Shown here: piece by piece, positions 22,262 through 34,281 of the stretch
Layout of the letters: each line of letters begins with the position of its first letter
Numbering within the stretch: the first letter of the stretch is position 1
Source: Eutypa lata
Lineage: Eukaryota; Ascomycota; Sordariomycetes; Xylariales; Diatrypaceae
NCBI GenBank assembly: GCA_022661535.1
Contig: JAKULF010000004.1
Span: forward strand, 434,001 to 498,000
Direction: 5' to 3'
DNA length: 64,000 nucleotides
Notes under the pieces: generated by a model
Database searches by the model: none
What the model was told of the DNA's origin: nothing
Seen by the model: the letters and a program-made list of their open reading frames with translations, nothing else
Program-made: the position numbers and the translations under genes

Positions 22262-22839
22262 CTCAGGTGTAACTTATTGCACCTAAATATAAATGTGTGG
22301 ATGAATATAAAACGAAACTGATTCAAATAACGGAAGAGAAAGCTGGAAAGGAAGCTTGGTCTACATCTGTTTTAACAGCCTAGAACATGGTGCAGTTCGA
22401 TTGAAAGAAACGCCTTGCAAGGGGGCTGTCGAGCAGGGGAAAGGCAGTGTGTGCCTAGTTACTTAAGAACCACTGCACATGCAGTTATAGTGGCATAACC
22501 TTTGAGGTGGTGGCTGCGTCGATATCCTCTTGATCCTCCAACTGCGGTTCCTCCCGGGACGCCTGCGCCGCAGGGCGATGTCAATGGGTAGTGCTACGCC
22601 GGGCCCATATTTCCGTGCTGACTGCATCGGGTACCGACTAATAAGAAATCATGGATGGAGGTAGATGTTACAATATGCAACCCCTGCGCCCGGAATGAAG
22701 CTACGCCCAAGCAGTTTCCTTACATCCACATACCAAAAACCGTATTTGAACGCACTTAAATCACCACCACCACCCACTTAAGCCACTTATACTTATGTAA
22801 CCACTTAACATCATCATTACTATTTACATCATTATTTAT
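22262..22839. other. NLR promoter region
   Basis: Normal-composition DNA between the NLR start and the AT-rich relic. No gene. Near 22760-22815 it has repeated CACTTA and CAC motifs, with several copies of CCACTTA. Confidence 0.5.
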
Positions 22840-23275
22840 AATATAATAAAAAATTATATAAAAAAAATCTTTTTTATTTATTTAAATTTTAATTATTATT
22901 ATATATTATAAATAATAAATAAATAAATTTTTTATTTTTATTTATAATAATTTAAAATAACTTTTTATAAATATTTATTTATATTTATAAAAAGCTTAAA
23001 TTTATATTTTATATTAAAATTAAAATTATAAATTAAATATAATTTAATATATTTTTTAATTATTTTATTATTAAACTTATAATTTAATTTAAATTTTATT
23101 TTATTATTAAAATTTTAATTTAATTTTAATTTTATTTTAATATAATATATATATTTATTTTAAATTTTATATATAATATAAATATAAATATAATTAATTT
23201 TAAATTTATAATTAATTATTATTAAATTATAAAATTTTAAAAAAGAAATATTAATATTTTATATTAAACAAAAAG
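22840..23275. repeat. AT-rich relic block without CpG
   Basis: About 440 bp composed almost only of A and T. The few C residues are followed by T, and no CpG is visible. It has no coding potential. Sharp edges on both sides suggest an inserted repeat degraded by RIP and age. It ends next to the broken 5' end of a HET-domain gene. Confidence 0.7.
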
Positions 23276-23349
23276 ATCTCGTAAAGCAGTCTGGGCAAGT
23301 ACACCTTATAAGGTTGATCTACGAACAATTGCTAGAAACACTTATTTGA

Positions 23350-24843
23350 CTTAGGGATTATTTCGCCTTTAGCTTAAAAACATGGAACTTAATCGACAAA
23401 ATATATGTTATCTTTAAGAAAGAAAACCCGACGGCCCAAACTCTGGCCGGTATCCCATTTAAGATATATTCAGATACGGATTTTGTGGCATCTGAACTCC
23501 CTCAGTAGAGACATGCGGAATGGGACAATTTGAGGAGGCTATTCGAAATCCCGTGGTTCACGAGAACATGGGTAATACAGGAAGTGGCTCTTTCTCGGCG
23601 GGATCCTATCATTCTCCATGGTCCATATCGTTATCCCCGGTACAAAATATCATGGGCGGCAGCATGGCTGCGACGTAGCGGCTATGTTCGATTAGCACAT
23701 GTCCCAAACCAGCTACTAAATGTCGTCGCAATGTCCTATATTCAAAGGTCGCAGAATCCATGGCCCCTTAATGCGTTACTTTGTTTGACCTCAATCAAGT
23801 TCCAAGCCACCAACCCAAGAGATAAAGTATATGGTCTCCTAGGTTTGGCTAGCGAAACTCAAAATCTTACCCACGAATTTGACGCACTTTACCTAGACTA
23901 TCAGTTGGATGTAATAGAAGTTTACCGACGTGTCACTTTATTTTTGGTGAAAAGGTATAGGAACCTTTCAACTTTAACTAGAACAAACGTCTTAGGGGAA
24001 GGCCTAGCCCAGAGGCAACGAAAATACTCTTGGGACCAGAGGCCTTCTTGGGTTGCTGACTGGAGCGATTTCACCGTCAACGAGAGCCAGGTTGCAAAAA
24101 CCCTAAGCTGGCTCTTCCACTCTATAAATACGGATATAGGGTCCCTAGGGTTCCCAGAGCATTATAATGCTTCGGGTGGACTTCCCGTGCAGCTCCATGA
24201 GTCAACGGATGTTTCAACCCTCAGGCTGACTGGCATTTGGGTAGACACAGTCACAAACACAGTGCAGTTTAATGACCCCAATGAGACTGATACAGAGAAT
24301 GACATAATATGCCCAATTCTGCGCTTCTACAAAATAGCTGCACCACTTTTATCAGGCTGCGACGCTAAGATGTGGATAGTGTCGTTCATTAAGACAACCA
24401 CTGCAGAGCATCATATACTTGGAGGATGGACTGATGAGCAGATCCTCAAAGATGGATCTGCCTACCTGCTAAATATTCTTTCCAGCAATGGACACCTTGT
24501 AACGGACTTTATCACACCAGCCCGAGCTTCGGAGTTCATAGATCTACTGAGGAGTCAATCAACTGGGGCAAGTCCTGACACATTCGCCGCCTTATCTCAG
24601 AACTTTTACTTCCAAAGATCTTTTTTTGTAACATCAAAGGGTCGTATGGGGATCGGGCCACCAGCAACACGATTTGGTGATGACGTTGCCATTCTTTTTG
24701 GGGGAGGAGTGCCGTATATCTTGAGAAAGGAGGAAAACAGCTCAATGTTCATTGGCGAATCCTATATTCATGGGCTTATGAAAGGTGAAGAGGTGCAAAG
24801 CTTACAAAGTGTCCGAGTCCCAGACATAATTGAGCTGAAATAA
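23350..24843 (+). pseudogene. 5'-truncated HET-domain gene (heterokaryon incompatibility family)
   Basis: From 23509 a frame runs open to the stop at 24841-24843 (444 residues). It has hallmark HET features: EWDNLRRLFEIPWFTRTWVIQEV, then NPRDKVYGLLGLAS and a long C-terminal half. The frame has no ATG near its start. Upstream, in the same frame, HET-like residues continue (for example NPTAQTLAGIPF) but are interrupted by TAG at 23506-23508 and TGA at 23347-23349. The conserved HET N-terminus is absent, replaced by the AT-rich block ending near 23275. HET proteins act in non-self recognition and cell death between incompatible hyphae. The copy is best read as beheaded. A shortened protein from an internal ATG is possible. 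Confidence 0.75.
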
Positions 24844-26071
24844 GCATTCGTTAGTATAAAAAGATACTGTAAATACGGTACAGGGTTGAATTGTTAATCA
24901 CGTGTGCACAGAACCAATATGTAGACATAAATAAACTGGCTTATATCGACCTTACATAGCATGGTAGTATTAACGGTGGCTGCGGTATTGGATTGACACA
25001 TAGTAGCCTAGCCGACTCTACGTGTAATTTCTAACAACACGTGTTTCTCTTCAACTCGGTTGGAAGCTTAATTTCTTTCATAATTTGGAAGGGCAAATTG
25101 TAAAAATAATCCATTGCAAAAAGACTGGAAATATATTGCGTGGTTATGCATTATCACAGCTAAAATACCACTTTGCTCTGACCTCAGCCAACGGAAACGC
25201 TTTATGTATTCCCATGAAAGACAGGCGCGTGAAGGGGTACTTTGACGTTGTCGGGGCATACGCACACATGTTCAAGAATGACATGTTCAGTGAAATTAAT
25301 GATGTTAAGATCTGTCTAAGGGGTACCCCCTATTCCACTATAAAAAGACTACCATCACTAAGCAACAAAATAATATACGAGAAAGGCATACAGGGTTAGA
25401 ATCTAAGCGTATTTTCAGGAACTTACTTCCAAGGATATTAAACCCAATTTAAGACCCGTATTATAACACTTGGCTGGAATATTATGACACGGAGTATGAC
25501 AAAAGGCCACAGCAACCAGTAGGACAGCCAATACATGCCGTGCCTTAGTTTTATATAGACGGCCATCACTGTATTACCTCTAAGGTTGAGGACATAGGGG
25601 TTGATACTCTTTTCCTCAGCAGTTACACCTGCTAGGGTTCTCTACAGACGGGTAGGATTGTATTGTATATCACTATCGGGGGAATTCTCTGATGCAAGAA
25701 CATCCGAGCAGACGGGGCGTCATTACGAGCCAAGGTAGTTCAGGCGCTATTTACCCTTACTTAGCCCCAGGACCTTATAGTATAGCCCTCGTAAGTAGAC
25801 GGTAACCTAACCTAGCTGAGTCTAATAACTGAAAGGCTCCAGATACGTAAGTAAATATGGAGCTTTTGATCCCCGGGATATGTAAGTGATGATGAATATT
25901 GTTGAAACTATGGCACTTGGAACAGTTGGCAAGTTTGATAAGAAGCATGAGTTGCCATCTACCGACAGCTTGCAAGGTGAAATGCGCTGATTTTATAGCG
26001 CGTAAAAACGACAACATAATTTACCTTATGTACATGCGGTCCTAAACCTCCCAAGTCTCGCTAACTCATGT
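24844..26071. other. Intergenic region
   Basis: No gene I can support. A 104-codon plus-strand frame at 25085-25399 and a minus-strand frame at 25775-26017 resemble no known protein and lack codon-level plausibility. Confidence 0.45.
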
Positions 26072-27193
26072 TTAGTTCGGGGTAAGCTTTAAGAGCCGGC
26101 CACCAGGACCATCCTCGACCACCCAGATGGCGCCGTCCTTGCCCTCTCGGATACCGCGCATGCGCTTACCCATTGAGATGCGCTGAGCCTCCTGCGCCGT
26201 GTCACCAGTGATAGTCGCGCGCACAATTCCTTGTGCGCTGAGACTGGTGATGATGGCGTTGCCCTTCCAGCTGGAAAACAGGTCGCCCTTGTAGATGATC
26301 AAGCCAGCCGGAGAGATGACGGGGACCCAGAAGGCCTTGGGCGGGGCGAACTCGGGGCGCGTGCTGTGCGAGGGGATCGGCCGGCCGTCGTAATGGTCGC
26401 CCTCGGACACGACCGGCCAGCCGTAGTTGGCGCCCGACTCGATCAGGTTGAGCTCGTCGCCGCCCATAGGCCCCATCTCGATCTCCCAGAGACGCCCGTC
26501 GGCGTCCCAGTCGATGCCCAGCGGGTTGCGGTGGCCCAGTGACCAGATCTGCGCCTGGACGGTGCCTTGGTCGGCGAACGGGTTGCCCGCGAAGGCGGTG
26601 CCGTTGTCGTACAGCTTGATCACCTTGCCGAGGTTGCTGGTCATGTCCTGCGCCGGGGTCATTTGGTTGATCTCGCCGGACGAGATCCACAGCGCGCCGT
26701 CGGGGCCGAAGAGCAGGCGACAGGCGAACTGGAGTCCACCCGAGGCCGCCTGCGAGTGGCGCCAGATGACCTCGAGGCCGGACAGCGCGCCGCCGCCGTT
26801 GGCGTCCAGCGTCAGCGTGGCCTTCGCGACTGCGCCGCCCGCCCCGCCATTGCCGCTCTCGGCGTAGCTGATATACACAATACTGTTCTCGGCGTATTCG
26901 GGGTGCAGGGCGACGTCGTGGAGACCCCCCTGACCGCCGTAGGCGACGGTGGGCACACCGGTGATGGTGCCCTTGGACTTGGTGGCTGGGTCAACGAGAA
27001 TCAGGTTGCCTCGTCTCTCGGTGACGAGGACGCGGTCGTCGGGCAGGAAGGCGATCGCCCATGGCTCGGTATGGTCGGTGATAGCTGTCGACGTGAACGG
27101 CTGCTGGCGAGCGTCCAGCTGTTGCGATGGGACGGCCAAAGCACCGGCCACCAATGCCAGAGCGTAGGTGACAGAAAGTCTGAGATGCATCAT
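26072..27193 (-). CDS. Secreted PQQ-dependent sugar dehydrogenase-like beta-propeller
   Basis: Intronless 373-aa minus-strand protein with a signal peptide (residues about 1-20, MHLRLSVTYALALVAGALA). The glucose/sorbosone dehydrogenase (GSDH) propeller motifs follow: EPWAIAFLPDDRVLVTERRGNL, GGQGGLHDVALHP, WSLGHRNPLGIDWD, GPMGGDELNLIESGANYGWPV and EGKDGAIWVVED. Family members oxidise sugars with PQQ, although several need not bind it. Length matches bacterial soluble members (about 350-400 aa). In the stretch LWEIEMGPMGGDELN the bacterial proteins usually have histidines around the EMGP position, so cofactor use or activity may differ. Family distribution is mainly bacterial, which together with the lack of introns raises the question of old horizontal transfer. 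Secretion is inferred from the signal peptide. Confidence 0.85.
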   Translation of the reverse strand: MMHLRLSVTYALALVAGALAVPSQQLDARQQPFTSTAITDHTEPWAIAFLPDDRVLVTERRGNLILVDPATKSKGTITGVPTVAYGGQGGLHDVALHPEYAENSIVYISYAESGNGGAGGAVAKATLTLDANGGGALSGLEVIWRHSQAASGGLQFACRLLFGPDGALWISSGEINQMTPAQDMTSNLGKVIKLYDNGTAFAGNPFADQGTVQAQIWSLGHRNPLGIDWDADGRLWEIEMGPMGGDELNLIESGANYGWPVVSEGDHYDGRPIPSHSTRPEFAPPKAFWVPVISPAGLIIYKGDLFSSWKGNAIITSLSAQGIVRATITGDTAQEAQRISMGKRMRGIREGKDGAIWVVEDGPGGRLLKLTPN

Positions 27194-29256
27194 TTTCGGG
27201 GTAGCTTTTGCTTCCCAGTGTATTGTATTCCTAGACGATCGAGAGTTGAATGGCTCAGATCGTATAGAAACTCTTGGACTTTCTGTTCCCCAAGGTAGGT
27301 TCTTTAGGTATATAAGAAACGAGAGGACTCGAACAACCTCTTGTCCAATTTCAGGCTATTCCCAGCCTTTAATGATTCGATGTGACATCCCCCGTGTAAC
27401 ACTCGACATATATAAGGTTAATCAGAGTATTTGCACTTTATAACCCTGGTACCGGTAGAAACGAGTTTCCCTCTTGGCCCTATCACCTGTCCCTTGTAAG
27501 TCTCTAATAGGGGTCGATAGATTTGGCAAAAGTCCGGTATGGCATTCCCACCTTAATCTGGCACGACCTTTTCTTTGTTAAGATGACTACCGATGCCAAG
27601 ATTGGGGTGTGTGTTGTAATTTTCTTGGCATCAATATGCAAGTTATCAAACCCGACTCATTTTCTTTTCTTCCTTGCACCATGCGGGGGTTCTCGATCCG
27701 TTTCCGCTATCTTGGGATGTGTGATATCCTTGTTGAGCATAACATGGTCAAGTATTTACTAGAAGGGGTTGACGGACGGCCGTCCCGAATGAGGGTAGTA
27801 GTTTACAATGGGGAAATGACTGTCTTGCGGACCTCTCCTTGGCATTACGGTCATCCAAATCCCACCACCATATCTGACACCTTAACGGCAGCCTGACCTG
27901 TACGTATGGACATGTTCGGCTCTTAGATTTCAGATACTAGCCAAAGAGAGCCCAAGGTTCAAGATCAAAATGGCTCCCCCCCGGAAGCTCAGTCAGCTTT
28001 GCACCACTCTGTACACGGCAATTAAGACCAGTCACGGTTCGTTGCTTAACATACTATGAGCGGCGTCCTTGCTTCTTTCTTGCGCGTTATTGACCTCAAT
28101 GCATCTCGATCCGTCGGCCGTACCATATTTCCGGCTAATAGTCGATTCGAAACATACTCAGGAAGAGGCAAAAGGCCCACACGCGAGGATGATGCCTGAA
28201 CTATAGAGTAATATTAATTCAATCGCAACGAGTATAATTGTAGCAACTTGTTGGTTGGATACGATGGTATAACATTTGCTGTTGTCTGCATAGACAACTT
28301 GAAGATAATAAATGCTATTGAGATGATAAAGCTTTTGCGCCAGCAAAGAGTGCTCCCTATCGGGGTTTTTGGTTGTTGGCAGATATACTGCCAAGGTAGC
28401 TAAGGCAAGCAAGGCATGTAACGTAAGAAAGTTAAGTAAGACGATTCACGTTAAAGCATGCGGTAAAAAAAAAGGCATTTAATTCATTACTTATACATAA
28501 AGTTCTGTTTATTTATCATAATAACATATATATATTGAAAACATTAATATTAATAACGAAATTAAAAGTTTAATAATGATATTGATATAATATTAATATT
28601 ACTGAATTATTGTAAACCTTCCTTTAATGTCACGTCGCAACAATATGTTTCATTGCGCTATTTGCTTTCACGGAATTCCATGACATGGATTTTAACCTCG
28701 TGTCGAACCAGTTGAGAAGACAAGAAATCACGACACTCGCTAGTATAGGAATGGTGTGGCTTCCACGACACTATGGAGCGACACCTAGCTAGACATCTTT
28801 TTTTCGTCTCCTATCCGGTTGTTTCTATGTCGTAAAAACGATTCGGCTCCGGCCAGTGCCATAACAAAGGCTTAGGGCTCCCCCACTTCAAGAGATAAGG
28901 AAGGAACTATTGATAGCATATTCAATACGTATATAGTGAACTCAGCCCTACCATGCCTTTGTGTACCTGATGTTGCGGCGAGGAACTGCTCCTAAGGTTC
29001 ATTAAGGACCCCTTTTCTACCATCTTACTCATATGGTGTATTCTCATGTTTAACAATGGCTTCTGCTATTCGTAACAAAAGTAACGCCCTAACATTCAAC
29101 AATAGTACTCGAACATTAATGTCTCTGTGTCATGGAACTATTCAAACTCCATTGCTTATTCCCCTACACGTTCTTGACCTCCTTGCTCCACGGCTATTGT
29201 GCCTCAGATTCGGCCGACTCCGTGCTTTGGCGTCTCCTCTTTCTCACCTTCGAAAT
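27194..29256. other. Intergenic region with an AT-rich patch
   Basis: About 2 kb without a supportable gene. A short AT-rich patch lies at about 28440-28620 and may be a small degraded repeat. Open frames near 27523-27896 and 28158-28412 show no recognisable domain. Confidence 0.45.
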
Positions 29257-30125
29257 TCACTGGCCTAACGCGGGTGGCCAGACCTCCGGTAATGTTTCCG
29301 GTGTCAGGGTGACCTTATAGCCATCTTCTCGTCCTGACTGGGTCAAGGCCCAGCGAACCTCAAGACCGGTAAGCTTGTCAGCGCGGTTGTTACCATTGGT
29401 TTCTGCGTGGGCCTTGACCCAGTAGATCTTGACTGGGACTCGGCGACTGACGAGGGTGGAGAGGTGTCGCGCGAGACTTTTGTACTCTGGGTTGCCGAAG
29501 CGGTCGCAAACCTTCGATTTGGCCTCCAGAAAATCGTACATTAAACGGATAACGTATCGTGAATCCGTAAAAATGAAAAAGGTAGGGAAGCCTCCCGCGC
29601 CTCTTCCTCTTCTCGACTTCTTGACCACAACGGACAGTGCGCGATTGATGGCTAGGTGCTTAGCCGTCGCCGAATATTTTGCACCCGTAGCCGAAAATGG
29701 TAGATCTGTCCAGGGAGTGAAGGTGCTATTAAACTCCTTGTAGGTAACACCGGCTCCGATAATAAGATCATCGTCATACGATGAGCCGTCTGTGAAAAAC
29801 ACGATCCGAGGACCTAGATGGATAGCCGTAGGGTCCATAGCTAGAGAGACGGTGTTGTTGAAGTCGACCTCAGAAAGTAGAATCAGGCCTTGGTTAGCCT
29901 GTTGAACAATTCGTCAATAAAGAATTAGAGGTACCTAGCTTTTCAAAGGATGGAAGTGTCAATTTCCGTCGAGTTCCCGTTCCCCTTCCCTCACTTGGCA
30001 GTGGTATCCCCATCATAAATTGATTAATAGTAATAGAGACTGCAACCTCTCCTTTTGCCGATAGATAATTAAAACAGACAATTTGGACTTACGGAGGTAC
30101 CAAGTTGCTGCTGGGTTGTTGCCAT
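29257..30125 (-). CDS. RNase H-fold protein with altered catalytic position
   Basis: Two minus-strand exons, 30125-30093 and 29898-29257, join across a 194-nt intron to 224 aa. The first exon is only 11 codons (MATTQQQLGTS). The RNase H fold is clear: VFFTDGSS (Asp48), IFTDSRYVI (Asp123), and HAETNGNNRADKL (Asp185). The second catalytic acid, normally Glu in an AE-x-x-A helix, is Lys91 (TAKHLAINRAL, codon AAG at 29661-29659). One G-to-A change from GAG would give this. Without that Glu, RNase H enzymes lose most activity, so the protein may be inactive or a domesticated retroelement RNase H. No reverse transcriptase is seen nearby. Splicing is well supported by GTAAGT and an in-frame junction. 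Confidence 0.72.
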
Positions 30126-31778
30126 CTTGTATGTGAACGCATTCAGGCCGCATGAAGTAGTGAAGCTTCTGAATTCAGAATTGACACCTATTGTCTGTGA
30201 TGAACTAGATTTTTTACTCTTCTTTCTTTGTAAAACTTAGTTGGTTTGATATTTTACAGTGCTTCAGTGCGCGCAGTAGCATGGGCATTCCTGCTACATA
30301 CAACAATAATTTGTATGGTTCTGCCTGTTAGCCATCCCTTGCCATGGATTAATCTTTTTAGCAGTTCCTAAAATGTATCAGTGCAGGCGAATAAACATCC
30401 TATTCAAGTAGGTATTGAATTGAAATTGGATTAACCAATCGTCGTAGTATGTATCTGTAGGTTACAGAAATAAAGCAAGTATGTATATATTTATAATTAA
30501 ACTATTTTAAATAATATTAAAGTACAAAATGTATTTAAATAAAATATAACGTGTAGTTATCTTATAAATGGGGGAAAAGAGGTTAAAAAGAAAAAGAAAC
30601 GATAAAAACAAAACAAAAATAAAAACAAAAAGAAGAGTAAGGGGAAAGCTCAAGCGGAACCTCCAGCTCAACCATTTCTGGGATCTGTTTGAACGTTTCT
30701 ACGAAACCCCTTAGGTTATTTCATACCATGTGTTGCACCACTGTGCCATCAATGCCTGATTACCTAAACCTGGCAGATGGAGTGGATGGTTAGCAGGACA
30801 ACCTATTATTTAAATACTTATACCTAACAACGCGGTCTACCCGAAGAACACCCTTCTGGCCTGACAATGATTCTGCCACCTGTGTTGGCCGGTGCACCTC
30901 TTGTTACCGCCCTCAGCCAATTTGTACATCTTCCTAGTTTAGGTATTGTCTTTATCAATAGATTAGATAGACTTCATGAAGTACTGCTACTTCTGTAGAT
31001 CCATCAACCCAGGCAACGAATGCATCGCTATCTTTTATTAGACGCCCATATTAGCGCACAATAGGCTGATTTTATCTGAAATCCTTAGATGTCTACCTTT
31101 TACTGGATGTCAAGATGCATTTGATCTTCCTCCTAGCCACCAATATAATCAACGATGCTAGCGACAGCCTCGCCAGCACCGTTGCTACTGCAACACTTGC
31201 AGCCATGCTAATCCCTCCTCTTAACGAGGCTCTGACACTTTCACCATAGTGTAACTTAGCATTGACATTCAATAAATATTATTAGTTCATACATCCACAG
31301 GGTTGGTGCATGATCTGAAATATCATCCTTATCATTGATAAATAAACCCCTTCAATTAGTAATCAGATTTCAAGTCGTCCCCAACTTTCCAATCAATTTT
31401 AGCTGTTTTATTATCCATAAGAGCATAATTCCCTTCATTCAGTAACTATCCGTGACAAGAGGTCCATTGGGATTTGCTGATATATTGCTACCAAATCAGT
31501 ACCTCTTGCTAAACCACTGATGTTTTTCAGTAAAACGTTACTGAAAGATTAGGAAAACACAACCATGCACCACATATTTCAAACGTAGTCTTTACTTTCT
31601 TTCAATATTTGGATGAATTGACATGACTAGGAACGTAAATTCTAGGCCCAGTTGGCGATTTCTATTACTCAATACGCGATCCCAGTCGACAGGTCCTACT
31701 ATTACAAGAATACAGGTCCTGATCTTGGAGTACTTGAAGCGCCTGTTTATTGGCAAAACTATGCATAATACTACACGA
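30126..31778. other. Intergenic region
   Basis: No gene recognised. AT-rich, purine-rich DNA at about 30480-30650 may be a small degraded repeat. Confidence 0.45.
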
Positions 31779-32608
31779 TTAGACTATTTCTTTAGGAGGT
31801 GTTAATCCATTTCGGCTGTCAAACTGCGCTTGTTCAATTTCCTTCATAGAAATGTCAGAGCTCGTCAGGGGTAGAGGGAGTTGGGGAAGCTCTGCCTTTT
31901 TCGGTGACGGGGGTGACCACCAGAAGATTGGGTATCTCGATTGAACGTTATTGGTGAGCAATGCCACAACGACGATAACGGTCGAAGACAGCAGGACCAC
32001 GGGCAGGAAGTACCAGGACAGACTGTTGATGGCTCGATCTACCACGGGTAGGAGAGCCGTTGCACCGGCCGGAGGGTGGGTCGTCTTCGTCATCTGCATG
32101 GCAACGATGGCAGTAGCCGTGGCGAGGGACGCTGCGAGCCAAGCCAGCCGGGGAGGCTGAGCCCCTTCGTCATGCGCAAAATCATGCAGGCTGAAGATCT
32201 TGGTGAACACGATGCCGACGAAAGCGCTGATAAAATGGCCACCGAGAACGGCCCTGGGCTGAGCAAGGGGCGACTCTATAACGCCGAAGCAGAGTACTGC
32301 TGAAGCACCCTGTTGCAATGACAAAACTTATTAGCTACCAACCAAAGTGCATGCTGAGAGGAGGAAAGTAGACGTACATATGATGCCACGAGCGGTGGAA
32401 CCCCTCGCTCGATGAAGTAGGTCGCGTGGCCGAAGATGGCTTGTAGACAAGCTAGTCCTCCAAATGCACCAACAAATGTCCAGATGTAAGATATGTAGAC
32501 CGGTTTTGGTTTCTGCTTCTTCTCCTGGGAATTTTTGCGCACCCCAACCCAGCGCGTCATCCAAGACGGGCACCTCTGAGCAAATGTTGAAAGGAATGAA
32601 GAGCTCAT
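31779..32608 (-). CDS. HPP-family integral membrane protein
   Basis: Two minus-strand exons, 32608-32378 and 32309-31779, join in phase across a 68-nt intron to 253 aa. About four hydrophobic helices are visible: WTFVGAFGGLACLQAIF, a second around AVLGGHFISAFVGIVF, a third at LAASLATATAIVAMQM, and a fourth at FLPVVLLSSTVIVVVALL. The eponymous motif is present as THPPAGATALLP, and SPLAQPRAVLGGH is another family hallmark. HPP proteins are four-helix membrane proteins. Plant and cyanobacterial relatives transport nitrite in plastids, and the fungal role is not settled. The C-terminal tail is soluble. An upstream minus-strand frame (32605-32838) is in another register and is not used. Confidence 0.85.
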
Positions 32609-34281
32609 CTTGATTGATAGTGTGAGCCCAAGATGGAATTATGAGGGAAGTCAAGATTTGAACCTAGCACAGGATTGAAAGGGGCCATGTTCGAGTTATA
32701 GATCACTTTGGCTATAAGACATCTTACAATTCCCCGAAATCGCCGGTGGCGGGGAAAAGAAACGGAAAAAAAGAAAAGGGGGTAGACGGGATCCCATATG
32801 GCGTCAGGATTGAAGAATAGGTGTAAGATTTTGGTCACATGTAACTCAGGGGTTAAAATTGAACCTTGGAACTGTGGAGTTAGCGAAAATGAGGCTTAAA
32901 GGCGCCTGCAGGCTTGGAGAATTTAGAGTAAGTAATGTATTCTGTAGCCAATTACAATCTCAGTTGCCAATGTGTATATAACGCCAGCGTCACCGCTTAC
33001 TATACGAGCTTTTCGCATCCGAACGCCTCGGAGTATTACGTTAATGCACCGTCTTACGTTACTCGGTCCCGACTTTTTGACGTAAAATGTATTATATAGT
33101 CTTACATGTTCCTCTTGGCTGTTAGAGCTTACTTATATATAAAGGAAATTTTGACACTTCATTTCGTTACGTCAGCAGCCAAAGTGACTTCACCTGAAAG
33201 CCAGTGAGGCTCTCAACATTTCAACAGACACCTATGAAGGGGCATATTTTTATTCTTCGTAACAGGCAGGGCAAAATGGTTGGATTGTTTCAAATAGTAA
33301 TACCTCGGTGGGATGCAGAAGTTCAGTGCAATCTCCCGTTCGGGCAAAACGAATCATATCATGTGTGAGAGTCGGGCCCGAATTGGTAGAATTCAGACAC
33401 CATTGCATCCGTTAGGCAAGGACTATTTTCTCAGGTGATATCATATGTACATTACCCAACCCACGAAAGTCGCAATATTACGGGCTGTAAGATTGCAGTC
33501 TAAGCCGCCCGCATGTGAGGTATAGATCTAACTAGGACTGATCTAGAAAGGGCTTTGAAACCAAAGGCCAAAAGATCCAACATATTTGAAATTGTGGTTC
33601 TTTTAACTCGAGGATTTTCAATGTGGCCCTGCAACAATATACAATGTGCTAGGTGTATACAGTATATGTTTGTGCCTACCTCTGTCTTGACGACGTTTCA
33701 CTCAATTCAGGAATCACATTGTGGATAGTGACGACATGGTACGCCTGGAGCTGCAATGAATGAATGAGTAATTATCCTAGGTCAAAGTTGACTGAAGAAC
33801 ATATTATAAGCCTGTGTATTTATCTAAGGATAGGCCCTCATCAGAATACGGTGCTTATTTAGACCGCCTGCTTCATCGTTGTAGTAATTGTGGCGTTGGA
33901 CCTATGCAAGCTTACAGTTTACCAAGGGATTCCCTTTGAGGACACTCTCAGCTATACACCGGAGGGTCCGTCACTTGATGAAGGTCTAGATCGGATTGGA
34001 AATCCTGTCTACAGTGATATGCAGATCTGAAATTACCTAGGAAGTGGTATGGTGAATACGTCTCAGCTGGTAGGGTGAGGCATAGGTGAACGACGGAGTA
34101 AGTCCCTAGCGCTAGAGAAATCATGTGAAGGTTTCTTGAATTGTTGAGAAGGTCTCAGTGTGAGTTTGGTGGTCTTCTAGATATATAAAGAGGCTTGTGT
34201 TCGACGATTCTTTTGGATCAACACCATATGCTTCAGGATTCTGTGTATTCAGCATCACATCACTCTAATATACTGATTAAG
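32609..34281. other. Divergent intergenic region
   Basis: Shared upstream DNA of the minus-strand HPP gene and the plus-strand P450 gene. No gene or clear repeat. An in-frame extension of the P450 start to 34195 exists but adds no conserved sequence. Confidence 0.5.

Noticed and set aside
26231..27298. Plus-strand frames up to 243 codons opposite the sugar dehydrogenase-like gene
   Set aside because: Antisense shadows with Gly/Arg/Val-rich composition and no motifs.
27523..27896. Small plus-strand membrane-like ORFs
   Set aside because: Overlapping frames with no conserved motif, and no plausible start context or splicing.
32605..32838. Upstream extension of the HPP protein
   Set aside because: The frame is out of register with the conserved HPP reading frame and no splice joins them.
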